Notes under the pieces: model-generated
What the model saw: the letters and a program-made list of their open reading frames with translations, nothing else
Told to the model about the DNA's origin: nothing
Databases searched by the model: none
Part shown: positions 1 to 7,740 of the stretch, piece after piece
How the letters are laid out: every line of letters starts with the position of its first letter
Numbering within the stretch: position 1 is the first letter of the stretch
Program-made: the position numbers and the translations under genes
Assembly (NCBI GenBank): GCA_050250665.1
Contig: JBFWOF010000002.1
Span: forward strand, 89,085 to 153,084
Direction of reading: 5' to 3'
Origin: JADKFD01 sp050250665
GTDB lineage: Bacteria; Pseudomonadota; Gammaproteobacteria; Xanthomonadales; SZUA-5
DNA: 64,000 bases

Positions 1-318
1 ACAGCGCACGACGTGTGAGATCGCATCCACCTCACGGATATGCGCCAGAAACTGGTTGCCCAGGCCCTCGCCCTGCGCCGCGCCCTTGACCAGACCGGCG
101 ATATCGACGAACTCGATCGTGGTCGGAATGATCTTCAGCGGCTTGGCAATCTTCGACAGGGCGTCGAGCCGCGGATCCGGCACCGGAACCACGCCGACAT
201 TGGGATCGATGGTGCAGAAGGGATAGTTGGCCGCAGCGATACCCGCCTTGGTCAAAGCGTTGAAAAGCGTGGACTTGCCGACGTTCGGCAGACCGACGAT
301 GCCGCATTTGATGCCCAT
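1..318 (-). CDS. ychF: Ribosome-binding ATPase YchF (partial, N-terminal 106 residues)
   Basis: The reading frame begins with ATG at 318 and runs off the left edge, so only the N-terminal part of the P-loop domain is present. It starts MGIKCGIVGLPNVGKST, an intact Walker A/G1 loop at residues 9-17, followed by NYPFCTIDPNVG and FVDIAGLVKGAAQGEGLGNQFL, the DxAGL G3 region typical of the Obg/YchF family. YchF is a cytosolic ATPase that binds ribosomes and is linked to translation and oxidative stress control in other bacteria. It lies downstream of pth in the same direction, the usual gammaproteobacterial order, separated from it by an iteron hairpin. Confidence 0.97.
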   Translation of the reverse strand, partial: MGIKCGIVGLPNVGKSTLFNALTKAGIAAANYPFCTIDPNVGVVPVPDPRLDALSKIAKPLKIIPTTIEFVDIAGLVKGAAQGEGLGNQFLAHIREVDAISHVVRC

Positions 319-367
319 GGTGCAGGTACTCCGCGGAAACGAGATCCGCCTTTGAGAAAAGTAAAAA

Positions 368-437
368 GTGAAACGTAAAACGTCAATAAAAGCAGTGGTT
401 TGACGCTCTGATTGACGTTTTACGTTTTACGTTTCAC
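368..437. repeat. Intergenic hairpin with ACGTAAA-type heptamer arms, copy 1
   Basis: The left arm (368-387) and right arm (411-437) are inverted copies separated by about 23 bases. Both arms consist of 7-base units of the form ACGTAAA/ACGTCAA, and the right arm has one unit more than the left. It lies between pth and ychF. A second copy of the same sequence family is at 2009-2075. In RNA of either strand it could form a long stem. Confidence 0.8.
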
Positions 438-453
438 CTTGCTTGCGTCGGCA

Positions 454-1044
454 TCAGGACCTTGCCGAAACCTTTGCCGTATGCAACAGCGTCATCGCCC
501 GTTCCATTTCCCCATCCCGGCACAGCGGCATCACCGCCAGTGCGGCGTCGATGGCCTCGTGGATGGCCTGATCATCGGCGACGCTGGGCCGACCCAGCAC
601 CCAGGGAGTGACCATGTCCTTGCGCCCGGGATGACCGATACCGATGCGCAGTCGGTGAAACTTGCCATGCCCCAACTGGGCCATGGTGTCGCGCAATCCG
701 TTCTGGCCACCATGGCCACCGTCGAACTTGAGCCGGGCCACGCCGGGCGGCAGGTCCAGCTCGTCATGCACCACCAGTGCTTCGGCTGGATCGATCTTGT
801 AGTAGTTCAGCACCGCAGATATCGCGATGCCACTGCGGTTCATGTAGGTGGTGGGCTTGACCAGCAACAGGGTGTCGCGGCCACCGGCCGACTTGCCCAC
901 TTCAGCGTTGAGCCTGGATTCCATCAGCAGGCGCACACCCAGTTGCCCGGCCAACGCATCCAGAAACCAGAAGCCAGCATTGTGCCGTTGCCGGGCATGC
1001 TCTGCGCCCGGGTTGCCCAGGCCAAAAACCGCGCGTATCGCCAT
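454..1044 (-). CDS. pth: Peptidyl-tRNA hydrolase
   Basis: A 196-residue cytosolic enzyme that cleaves the ester bond of peptidyl-tRNAs dropped by ribosomes, recycling tRNA. The length matches the bacterial Pth family. Visible signatures are GLGNPG near residue 10, the catalytic His in RHNAGF near residue 21, YMNRSG near residue 67, HDELD near residue 93, and GGHGGQNGLRD near residue 110. The ATG at 1044 is preceded by GGAGG at a slightly long distance. It sits 87 bases after rplY, with a strong hairpin in the gap, and precedes ychF. Confidence 0.98.
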   Translation of the reverse strand: MAIRAVFGLGNPGAEHARQRHNAGFWFLDALAGQLGVRLLMESRLNAEVGKSAGGRDTLLLVKPTTYMNRSGIAISAVLNYYKIDPAEALVVHDELDLPPGVARLKFDGGHGGQNGLRDTMAQLGHGKFHRLRIGIGHPGRKDMVTPWVLGRPSVADDQAIHEAIDAALAVMPLCRDGEMERAMTLLHTAKVSARS

Positions 1045-1081
1045 CGACGCTGAAAACCTCCGGGGACGCTCTGCTCAAAAC

Positions 1082-1115
1082 GACATCGGCCGACCGTTTC
1101 CGGCCGGCCGATGTC
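1082..1115 (-). terminator. Hairpin between rplY and pth (attenuator or weak terminator)
   Basis: A perfect 11-bp inverted repeat (1082-1092 against 1105-1115) with a 12-base loop lies just after the rplY stop codon. On the transcribed strand it is followed only by GTTTTGAG, so the U-tract is poor. It could cause partial termination or mRNA stabilisation between rplY and pth. Confidence 0.5.
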
Positions 1116-1131
1116 TGCACACCAGTAACGA

Positions 1132-1830
1132 TTACTTCTTCGCAGCAGGCTTGGCCGGCGCAGCCGCAGGCTTGCCACCCGCAGCCGGCTTCTTGCCAGC
1201 CGCTGCCGGAGCCGCTTCGGCGCCTTCGGCGGCCTCTTCGGCTACTTCCTCGACCGTCATGCGGGCCACGACCACCGCCAGATCATGCTCGCGACCCAGC
1301 TTCAGCGAAGGCACTTCCACGCCTTCCGGCAGCTTGATGTCGGAGATGTGGATGGTGTCGCCCACATTCAGATTGGCCAGATCGATCTCCAGGTATTCCG
1401 GCAGATCCTTGGGCAGGCAGCTGATTTCCAGATCGTTGAGCTCGTGCAGCACCAGCGCGCCACCGGTCTTGCCGGCCGGCGAGATTTCCTGATTCAGGAA
1501 GTGCAGCGGCACGCGCAGACGCACCGGCTCGGTTTCCGACACGCGCTGGAAATCGATGTGCATCAGGTAGGGCTTGTACGGATGACGCTGCAGATCGCGC
1601 AACAGCGCCTTCTGCTTGTCGTTGCCCACATCCAGTTCCAGGATCGAGGTATAGAACCACTCGTTCTTGGCGTAGCGATAAGCCAGCAACTGGTCCAACT
1701 GCAGCAGGCGCGGCGCTTCACCGCCACCGTAAAGAATTGCCGGCACCTTGCCCGCGCGGCGAAGGCGGCGGCTCGCACCCTTACCTTCGTCGGTGCGGAA
1801 CTCCACCGGCACGTTTCTGATCTTAGCCAT
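1132..1830 (-). CDS. rplY: 50S ribosomal protein L25/general stress protein Ctc
   Basis: A 232-residue protein of the long TL5/CTC type, in which the L25 5S-rRNA-binding domain is followed by a beta C-terminal domain. The N-terminus (KIRNVPVEFRTDEGKGASRRLRRAGKVPAILYGGG) is the classic L25 opening. The last 45 or so residues are a low-complexity Ala/Pro/Lys tail (AAPAAAGKKPAAGGK...) as seen in many xanthomonads, probably a disordered rRNA-contacting extension. The ATG at 1830 has AAGGAA upstream. It follows prs in the same direction; the 250-base gap contains an iteron hairpin and no further gene that I can see. Confidence 0.97.
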   Translation of the reverse strand: MAKIRNVPVEFRTDEGKGASRRLRRAGKVPAILYGGGEAPRLLQLDQLLAYRYAKNEWFYTSILELDVGNDKQKALLRDLQRHPYKPYLMHIDFQRVSETEPVRLRVPLHFLNQEISPAGKTGGALVLHELNDLEISCLPKDLPEYLEIDLANLNVGDTIHISDIKLPEGVEVPSLKLGREHDLAVVVARMTVEEVAEEAAEGAEAAPAAAGKKPAAGGKPAAAPAKPAAKK

Positions 1831-2008
1831 GTTCTGATTCCTTCATTGGTGGGTGTTCCATCCGGGTACACCCTTGGGAGAAAGGTCGCGGCGTTCCACG
1901 CCACGCCTCACCTCAACGCAACCGTCCGCGACCAGACGGTTCGAGGGGTGAGCATTGCGGACTGCGGTGTGCGGCAGATCGCAAGGCTCAAACCTCTCCA
2001 GGAGCTGT

Positions 2009-2075
2009 AAAACGTGAAACGTAAAACGTCAATTGGAAGCCGGCCCTGATTGACGTTTCACGTTTTACGTTTGAC
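2009..2075. repeat. Intergenic hairpin with ACGTRAA heptamer arms, copy 2
   Basis: The left arm is 2009-2033 and the right arm 2049-2075, with a 15-base loop. Each arm is three to four 7-base units alternating between ACGTAAA and ACGTGAA, ending in ACGTCAAT next to the loop. It lies a few bases after the prs stop codon. The sequence family is the same as at 368-437. Confidence 0.8.
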
Positions 2076-2080
2076 CGCTT

Positions 2081-3058
2081 CTAGTCCACATACAAGGAAC
2101 TGACGCTCTCTCCCCCGGCGATGCGGCGGATGGTTTCCGCGAGCAGTTCGGCGACCGAGAGCTGGCGGATCTGCTTGCAGGCGCGGGCTTCGGGTCGCAG
2201 CGGAATGGTGTCGGTGACGACCAGCTCGTCGAGCACCGATTTGCTGATGTTGTCGACGGCAGCGCCGGAGAGGACCGGATGCACGCAGTAGGCCACCACC
2301 TTGTTGGCGCCGCGCTCTTTCAGTGCTGCGGCCGCGGCACACAGGGTGCCGGCGGTGTCGACGATGTCATCGACCAGGATGCAGGTCTTGTTGGTGACGT
2401 CACCGATCAGGTTCATCACCACCGATTCGTTGGCCTTGGGACGACGCTTGTCGATGATGGCGAGATCGGCATCATCGAGGCGCTTGGCCATGGCCCGGGC
2501 GCGAACCACGCCGCCGACATCGGGAGCCACGACGATCAGCTCATCGCCGGCATAGTTGCGCCACATGTCGGCCAGCAGCACCGGCGAAGCATAGACATTG
2601 TCCAGCGGCACATCGAAAAAGCCCTGGATCTGGTCGGCGTGCAGGTCGACGGTCAACACCCGGTCGGTGCCGACGGTGCCGATGATGTCGGCCGCCACCT
2701 TGGCAGTGATCGGCACCCGTGCGTTGCGCGCGCGGCGATCCTGGCGGGCGTAGCCGAAATAGGGCATGACCGCCGTGACTGAGGCGGCCGAGGCACGCTT
2801 GAAGGCATCGACCATCACCAGCAGTTCCATCAGGTGATCGGCGGTCGGCGGCGAGGTGGGCTGGATCAGGTAAATGTGCTGGCTGCGCACATTTTCCATG
2901 ATCTCGACCGCCACTTCGCCGTCGCTGAAGTGGCCAACATTGGCTTTGCCCAAAGGCACGCCAAGCTCGAAAGCGATCGAACTCGCGAGGCGCGGATGCG
3001 CGTTCCCGGTGAAAATCATCAGCCCGGGATTATTGAGGTCGGTGCGTTTAGAGCTCAT
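2081..3058 (-). CDS. prs: Ribose-phosphate pyrophosphokinase (PRPP synthetase)
   Basis: A 325-residue cytosolic enzyme that makes PRPP from ribose-5-phosphate and ATP for nucleotide, His and Trp synthesis. Visible family signatures are FSDGEVAVEIMENVRSQ, YFGYARQDRRARNARVPITAK (flexible loop and ATP contacts), the VDLHADQIQGFFDVP stretch, and the PRPP-binding loop LVDDIVDTAGTL. I chose the ATG at 3058 (MSSKRTDLNNPG). The upstream in-frame start at 3109 would lie inside the tRNA-Gln gene and its extra 17 residues are translated tRNA sequence. The tRNA ends 8 bases upstream of this start, so the two are probably cotranscribed. Confidence 0.98.
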   Translation of the reverse strand: MSSKRTDLNNPGLMIFTGNAHPRLASSIAFELGVPLGKANVGHFSDGEVAVEIMENVRSQHIYLIQPTSPPTADHLMELLVMVDAFKRASAASVTAVMPYFGYARQDRRARNARVPITAKVAADIIGTVGTDRVLTVDLHADQIQGFFDVPLDNVYASPVLLADMWRNYAGDELIVVAPDVGGVVRARAMAKRLDDADLAIIDKRRPKANESVVMNLIGDVTNKTCILVDDIVDTAGTLCAAAAALKERGANKVVAYCVHPVLSGAAVDNISKSVLDELVVTDTIPLRPEARACKQIRQLSVAELLAETIRRIAGGESVSSLYVD

Positions 3059-3066
3059 AGGATTAT

Positions 3067-3142
3067 TGGCTGGGGCGCTAGGACTCGAACCTAGGAATGC
3101 GGGAATCAAAATCCCGTGCCTTACCAGCTTGGCGACGCCCCA
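3067..3142 (-). tRNA. tRNA-Gln (anticodon TTG)
   Basis: A 76-base cloverleaf with the CCA end encoded (3067-3069). The acceptor stem TGGGGCG pairs with CGCCCCA, including the weak U1-A72 pair characteristic of tRNA-Gln, and the discriminator base is G. The anticodon stem CGGGA/TCCCG encloses the loop TTTTGAT, giving anticodon TTG. The T arm CCTAGGTTCGAGTCCTAG is intact. It sits between ispE and prs on the same strand, as in related gammaproteobacteria. Confidence 0.97.
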
Positions 3143-3210
3143 AGCTGTCCGCAGTCGCTCGGAGGCCGTCCTTCAACGACACCAGAGACCGACTGTGGAG
3201 CCCGCTATTT

Positions 3211-4062
3211 TCAAGCGCCGGGGCTGATCTTGTCAAACCAATTCGTGATTGAGCTCGCGGCGCGGCCAATCCAGCCCGGCGGCAGGCCTTCCACGGCGCG
3301 CTGTGCCGAGTCCAGATCCGACGTCTGCGCGTACACCGCACTGCCGCTGCCACTGAGGTGGGCGCTGCCTGTACGCCTGCGCAGCCAGTCCATCGCCGCC
3401 CGGACAGCGGGCTCGCGCACGGCCAGCGCCGTGAATACATTGTCGCCGGGCGGGTCATCGCGATAGTCGTGGGGATCCATCGGCGCGCAATCGCGTTTGA
3501 GTGCCGGATCGGCGAACATCGGCCCGGTGGCCAGAGCCACGCCGGGAAAGATCACGGCATAACTGCGCGGCACGTAGGGCAAGGGCGTCAGTATCTCGCC
3601 GACACCGGCGGCAAAGGCGGGTTGCTGGCCGATGAACACCGGCACGTCCGCACCCAGTTCGGCGCCGATACGGATCAGCTCGGGCACGGCCAGATGCAAG
3701 TCCCACAACTGGTTCAGTCCCAGCAGCACCGCTGCCGCGTCGGCACTGCCGCCACCGAGGCCTGCGCCGCTGGGCACCTGTTTGCGCAAGCTCAGCGTAC
3801 AGCCCCGATCAGGCCCGGCCAGGCGCTGCAAGCGGCGCGCAGCGCGGACCACCAGATCGGATTCGGGCGGCACCTCGACCAGCCCGCCGCGACGGGCGAT
3901 GATGCCGTCATCACGGTCGGCGATCTCCAGCTCATCGCACCAGTCGATCAGCTCGAAGGCCGTCTGCAACAGGTGATAGCCATCGGCGCGGCGGCCGATG
4001 ATGTGCAGAAAACGGTTGAGCTTGGCTGGCGGTCGCAGCGACAGCACCGGGCTCGGGCTCAT
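3211..4062 (-). CDS. ispE: 4-diphosphocytidyl-2-C-methyl-D-erythritol kinase
   Basis: A 283-residue GHMP kinase of the non-mevalonate (MEP) isoprenoid pathway that phosphorylates the 2-hydroxyl of CDP-methylerythritol. The N-terminal PPAKLNRFLHIIGRRADGYHLL is the IspE signature with the substrate-binding Lys. PSGAGLGGGSADAAAVLLGLN is the GHMP ATP loop and LGADVPVFI carries the catalytic Asp. The ATG at 4062 overlaps the lolB stop by four bases (ATGA), which fixes the start; a longer in-frame extension would overlap nearly all of lolB. This lolB-ispE coupling is standard in gammaproteobacteria. Confidence 0.97.
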   Translation of the reverse strand: MSPSPVLSLRPPAKLNRFLHIIGRRADGYHLLQTAFELIDWCDELEIADRDDGIIARRGGLVEVPPESDLVVRAARRLQRLAGPDRGCTLSLRKQVPSGAGLGGGSADAAAVLLGLNQLWDLHLAVPELIRIGAELGADVPVFIGQQPAFAAGVGEILTPLPYVPRSYAVIFPGVALATGPMFADPALKRDCAPMDPHDYRDDPPGDNVFTALAVREPAVRAAMDWLRRRTGSAHLSGSGSAVYAQTSDLDSAQRAVEGLPPGWIGRAASSITNWFDKISPGA

Positions 4063-4667
4063 TCGAAGGTCCAGCTGCGCACCGAGACCCGCACCTGATG
4101 TTCGCCCGAGCGCGCAAAGAGTTTGCGCGGCAGCGGCGGGTTCTGGCCCTGGTCGAATTCGACATAGCTGATGTCCCAATCGCTCTGTCGGAGCCGGGCC
4201 AGCACGCCATCGGCAGTGAATTCCACGGCGCTGCGGGCTCTGGGCGCGCGCATGCCCAGCACCCAGTAACGCAGCGCATCGGCCGGCAGATGCCAGTTGA
4301 GTTCGCGCGCCAGCAGCGATTCGGCCGTGCCGGCCACCCTGACCGCGCCATTGGATTCGATCAGCAGTGCCTGACCCGGCTGCACTTCCAGACGCCAGCT
4401 CTGACCGGAAACCGGCGCAATGAAACGCAGGCTGTAGGCGGGGCCGCGCTGCTTCCATTCGAAACGGCCACTGCCGCCGTCCTTGCCGTCGCTGATCGCG
4501 ATACGACCGGAGATTTCAAAGTCGGTGCGCGCACGCAGCTCGGCTTCGCGCTCCGTCAGCAGCCTTTCGCCGAGTACCACGTCGGCGTCGCGGTCGGGCT
4601 TGAGCGCCTTGGGCGTGCACGCCGGCAGCAGGCAGATCAGCGCCAGCACCCACGCGTAGCGGCTCAA
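4059..4667 (-). CDS. lolB: Outer membrane lipoprotein insertion factor LolB
   Basis: A 202-residue lipoprotein that receives lipoproteins from LolA and inserts them in the outer membrane. The start is inferred to be TTG at 4667, which overlaps the TGA of the upstream TPR gene (TTGA). It gives an N-terminal signal (SRYAWVLALICLLPAC) with lipobox LPAC and mature N-terminal Cys at about residue 17. FEISGRIAISDGKDGGSGRFEWKQRGPAYSLRFIAPVSGQ matches the LolB beta-barrel start. No ATG lies nearby and the longer frame upstream is inside the TPR gene. It is translationally coupled to both neighbours. Confidence 0.93.
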   Translation of the reverse strand: MSRYAWVLALICLLPACTPKALKPDRDADVVLGERLLTEREAELRARTDFEISGRIAISDGKDGGSGRFEWKQRGPAYSLRFIAPVSGQSWRLEVQPGQALLIESNGAVRVAGTAESLLARELNWHLPADALRYWVLGMRAPRARSAVEFTADGVLARLRQSDWDISYVEFDQGQNPPLPRKLFARSGEHQVRVSVRSWTFE

Positions 4668-6409
4668 GGCAGCAGTTCCGGCTGCAACCGGCGCACGCTC
4701 TCGATCAGTACCGCACTCTCCGGCCAGCGCTTCAATGCCTCCCGCCACAGGGCACGCGCTTCCTCGTGCTGATCGGCCATCCACAGCACCTCGGCCAGAT
4801 GCGCAGCCACATCGCCATCCTGGACCAGCTCGTAGGCGCGCTTCAGATACATAAGGGCATCGTCCAGATTGCCGAGGCGGTACTGCACCCAGCCCATGCT
4901 GTCGACGAAAGCACCGTCGTTGGGCTGCGCCGCGATCGCCCGCTGGATGTATCCCAGCGCTTCCTGATGGCGGTCGGTACGGTCGGCCAGGGTGTAGCCC
5001 AGAGCGTTCAGTGCCTGCGGATTTTCCGGATCCAGCGCCAGAATCTGGCGCAGATCGGCCTCCAGCCCGGCCACATCATCATCGCCGATGCGGAAGATCG
5101 CGCGCGCATAGAGCAGGCGCACGTCACGGCCGTTCTGGTGGATGGCCTCGTCGTAGACAGCACCGGCGGCCACCCGATCATTTTCGGCCAGCAATTCGGC
5201 TTCCAGCAGGTAGGCATCGGTGCGCTGATCGCTGTCCTCGGTCTGCGCACGCAGCTGCGCCAGCAACTTTCGGGCGCCGGGCAGATCCTGCTTGTCGCGC
5301 GCCAGCAGTACTCCGCGGCGCAATTGGGCCTCGTGCCAGGCATCGCTGCCGACGGGCTCCTGCGCGTACCACTGCAGGGCCTGATCCGGATCTTCCTTCA
5401 GCTCGTACAGCTGGCCCAGCAGGAAGGCGCGCGATTCCAGCTGCTCGGCCTTGCTCTTCTTCAGTGCACGCTCGATGCGCTTCAACAACTTGCGATCGGG
5501 CTTGCTGGCGACATTCGCCAGCCGCGCGGCGAATACGCGCTCGTCCTGGGGTTTGGCCTGACTGAGCACCCGGTCGGCCTGTTCCTGGCGATCGGCCTCG
5601 GAATACACACTGGCGAGCGCCAGCCGCAGATCAAAATCCTCCGGCGCCAGACCGACCGCTCGTTCCAGTGATTTCTGGGCACCCTTGCTGTCACCCGCAG
5701 CCAGCATCACCTGGGCACTGCGGCGCCAGGCTTCGGCGCTCTTGGGATGGGCCTCGGTCTCGGCAGCCGCGAGTTGCTTGGCGGTGCCGTAGTCGCCGAG
5801 ATTGGCGGCCACCGCGGACCAGCTCGGACCTTCTTCCAATGGCCGCAGCGCCCCGGCTGCAGCCAGACGCCGCAAGGCGGCGGGAGCCAACTCGCGGTTC
5901 TCGGCCGCCACCAGCACCTGGGCGATGGCGCGCTGTGCATCGATCGAATCGATCGCCGCCAGCTCCGCCAGCCAGCGCTCACCGGCCTCGAGGTCGGCAC
6001 TGGCCAGCGCTGCCCAGGCCAGCGTGCGCCGGCCGCCCACACTGTCCGGCGCCAGCTCCACCCAGCGCTGGCCCACGCGCTCGGCAGCGGCATAATCCCG
6101 GGCATAGAGCGTGACCGTGGAGGCGCGCTCGATCAGGTCCAGCTGACCGCTCTGCACCGCAGCCTGCGCATAGGCGGCAGCGGCCTGGTCGAGTTGGCCG
6201 CCTTGCAGGGCAAATTCGCCCTCCAGCGCATTGCCGAGCACGTCTGCCGTATGGCTTTCAGCGGCAGTCAGGGTTGCTGCAGCAAAATACAGCAGCAGAC
6301 TTGCGCCCAGTCGCAACCTCGCGACGCGCGAAGCGCTAGCATTGAGGGGTTGGCCGCTCTTGATCCGATCGCGGGTGGGCAACGACAATTTCTTGGTTTG
6401 ATCAGGCAT
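4664..6409 (-). CDS. Tetratricopeptide repeat protein (periplasmic or membrane-anchored)
   Basis: A 581-residue protein made almost entirely of TPR helices; for example NPQALNALGYTLADRTDRHQEALGYIQRAIAAQP and GAFVDSMGWVQYRLGNLDDALMYLKRAYEL are canonical TPR pairs near the C-terminus. An N-terminal hydrophobic stretch (LRLGASLLLYFAAATLTA, about residues 33-50) looks like a signal peptide or anchor. A TPR protein here, coupled to lolB-ispE and divergent from hemA, is conserved in related gammaproteobacteria, but the partner is unknown. The start at 6409 (MPDQTKKLSLP) leaves only 10 bases to the hemA start; a TTG nearer the signal sequence is an alternative. Confidence 0.9.
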   Translation of the reverse strand: MPDQTKKLSLPTRDRIKSGQPLNASASRVARLRLGASLLLYFAAATLTAAESHTADVLGNALEGEFALQGGQLDQAAAAYAQAAVQSGQLDLIERASTVTLYARDYAAAERVGQRWVELAPDSVGGRRTLAWAALASADLEAGERWLAELAAIDSIDAQRAIAQVLVAAENRELAPAALRRLAAAGALRPLEEGPSWSAVAANLGDYGTAKQLAAAETEAHPKSAEAWRRSAQVMLAAGDSKGAQKSLERAVGLAPEDFDLRLALASVYSEADRQEQADRVLSQAKPQDERVFAARLANVASKPDRKLLKRIERALKKSKAEQLESRAFLLGQLYELKEDPDQALQWYAQEPVGSDAWHEAQLRRGVLLARDKQDLPGARKLLAQLRAQTEDSDQRTDAYLLEAELLAENDRVAAGAVYDEAIHQNGRDVRLLYARAIFRIGDDDVAGLEADLRQILALDPENPQALNALGYTLADRTDRHQEALGYIQRAIAAQPNDGAFVDSMGWVQYRLGNLDDALMYLKRAYELVQDGDVAAHLAEVLWMADQHEEARALWREALKRWPESAVLIESVRRLQPELLP

Positions 6410-6419
6410 CCGACATTCT

Positions 6420-7685
6420 ATGGCCATTCTGGCACTAGGCATCAACCACGCTACCGCACCGGTGTCGCTGCGGGAACGGGTGGCCTTTGCGCCGGAACGC
6501 ACGCCCGAGGCGCTGCATGATTTGCGCATGCTGCCCGGTGTCGGTGCTGCTGCCATCCTGAGTACCTGCAATCGAACCGAACTCTATGTGGACCACGAAC
6601 CCGGGACAGAGTTGCAGGCCCTGCAATGGCTGGAGCGCTTTCACGGCTTTCGCCCCAGCGAACTGCATGCGGCATCGTACCGCTACCAGGATGTCCAGGC
6701 GGTGCGGCATGTGTTCCGCGTGGCCACCGGCCTCGATTCGCTGGTCATTGGCGAACCGCAGATTCTCGGCCAGTTGAAGCAGGCCTATCGCATCGCCCAG
6801 GACGCTCGCACGCTGTCGGGTCCGCTGGAGCAGCTGCTGCAACGCAGCTTCTCGGTCGCCAAGACCGTGCGCACCGAGACCCGATTGGGTGCCAATGCGG
6901 TGTCGGTGGCCTTTGCGGCGGTCAGACTGGCCACCCAGGTCTTCGATGAGATGCCCAAGCGCCAGGTGGTGTTGGTGGGTGCCGGCGAGACCATCGAACT
7001 GGTGGCCCGGCACCTGCTCGGCGCTGGCGTGCGCCGTACCACCGTGGTCAATCGCACCATCGAGCGCGCCCGCGCGCTGGCCGATCGTATCGGCGGTCAG
7101 GCGGCACGCCTGAGTGAGCTGGATGCGCATCTGCTGGATTGCGACATTCTGGTCACGGCCACCCACGGCAGCGAACCGGTGATCCGTGCCGAGGCACTGC
7201 GCCAGGCCTTTGTCGGCCGCCGCCGCCGCCCGCTGTTTGCGGTGGATCTGGGTGTGCCGCGCAATATCGAGGCTGCGGTGGCCGAGCTGCCGGACGTTTA
7301 TCTGTATACGGTCGATGACCTGCGCCAGGTCGTCGAAGAAGGCATGCGTGGGCGCCGCGAGGCTGCAGCCCAGGCCGAATCGATGGTCACGCTGCACGTC
7401 GAGGAGTTCATGGCCTGGTGGCGTGAACGGGCGGCCGCTTCCACCATCGTCAGCATGCGCAAACGGGCCGATCAGGCGCGCGCCGATGTGCTCGAGCGGG
7501 CGCGCCGCTATCTGCGCCAGGGTGCGACGCCGGAGCAGGCGCTTGAATATCTGTCGCAGGCACTGACCAATCGCTTGCTGCACCGGCCTACCGTGGGCCT
7601 GCGCAGCGCGGCGGCGCTGGGCGATGAGGAATCGCTGGAGTTCGCCTCCCGGCTGCTGGCACTGGAACCACTGGACGGCAATTAG
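6420..7685 (+). CDS. hemA: Glutamyl-tRNA reductase
   Basis: A 421-residue NADPH-dependent enzyme that makes glutamate-1-semialdehyde, the first committed step of C5 tetrapyrrole synthesis. The catalytic Cys is residue 50 in ILSTCNRTELY. LVIGEPQILGQLKQAY is the substrate-binding signature, VVLVGAGETIELVARHL the nucleotide-binding loop, and the C-terminal helical dimerisation domain is complete. ATG at 6420 is the only sensible start. Its mRNA must begin within or very near the divergent TPR gene, whose start is 10 bases away. It is followed 55 bases later by prfA, the classic hemA-prfA pair. Confidence 0.98.
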   Translation: MAILALGINHATAPVSLRERVAFAPERTPEALHDLRMLPGVGAAAILSTCNRTELYVDHEPGTELQALQWLERFHGFRPSELHAASYRYQDVQAVRHVFRVATGLDSLVIGEPQILGQLKQAYRIAQDARTLSGPLEQLLQRSFSVAKTVRTETRLGANAVSVAFAAVRLATQVFDEMPKRQVVLVGAGETIELVARHLLGAGVRRTTVVNRTIERARALADRIGGQAARLSELDAHLLDCDILVTATHGSEPVIRAEALRQAFVGRRRRPLFAVDLGVPRNIEAAVAELPDVYLYTVDDLRQVVEEGMRGRREAAAQAESMVTLHVEEFMAWWRERAAASTIVSMRKRADQARADVLERARRYLRQGATPEQALEYLSQALTNRLLHRPTVGLRSAAALGDEESLEFASRLLALEPLDGN

Positions 7686-7740
7686 GCGCTTCCCTGCAGC
7701 CCCGCCTCCTTCCTGAATCAAGCTGGAAATCCCCAACACG

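Noticed and set aside
3059..3109. Longer N-terminus for prs starting at 3109
   Set aside because: The extra codons are translated from the tRNA-Gln gene and have no similarity to PRPP synthetase N-termini.
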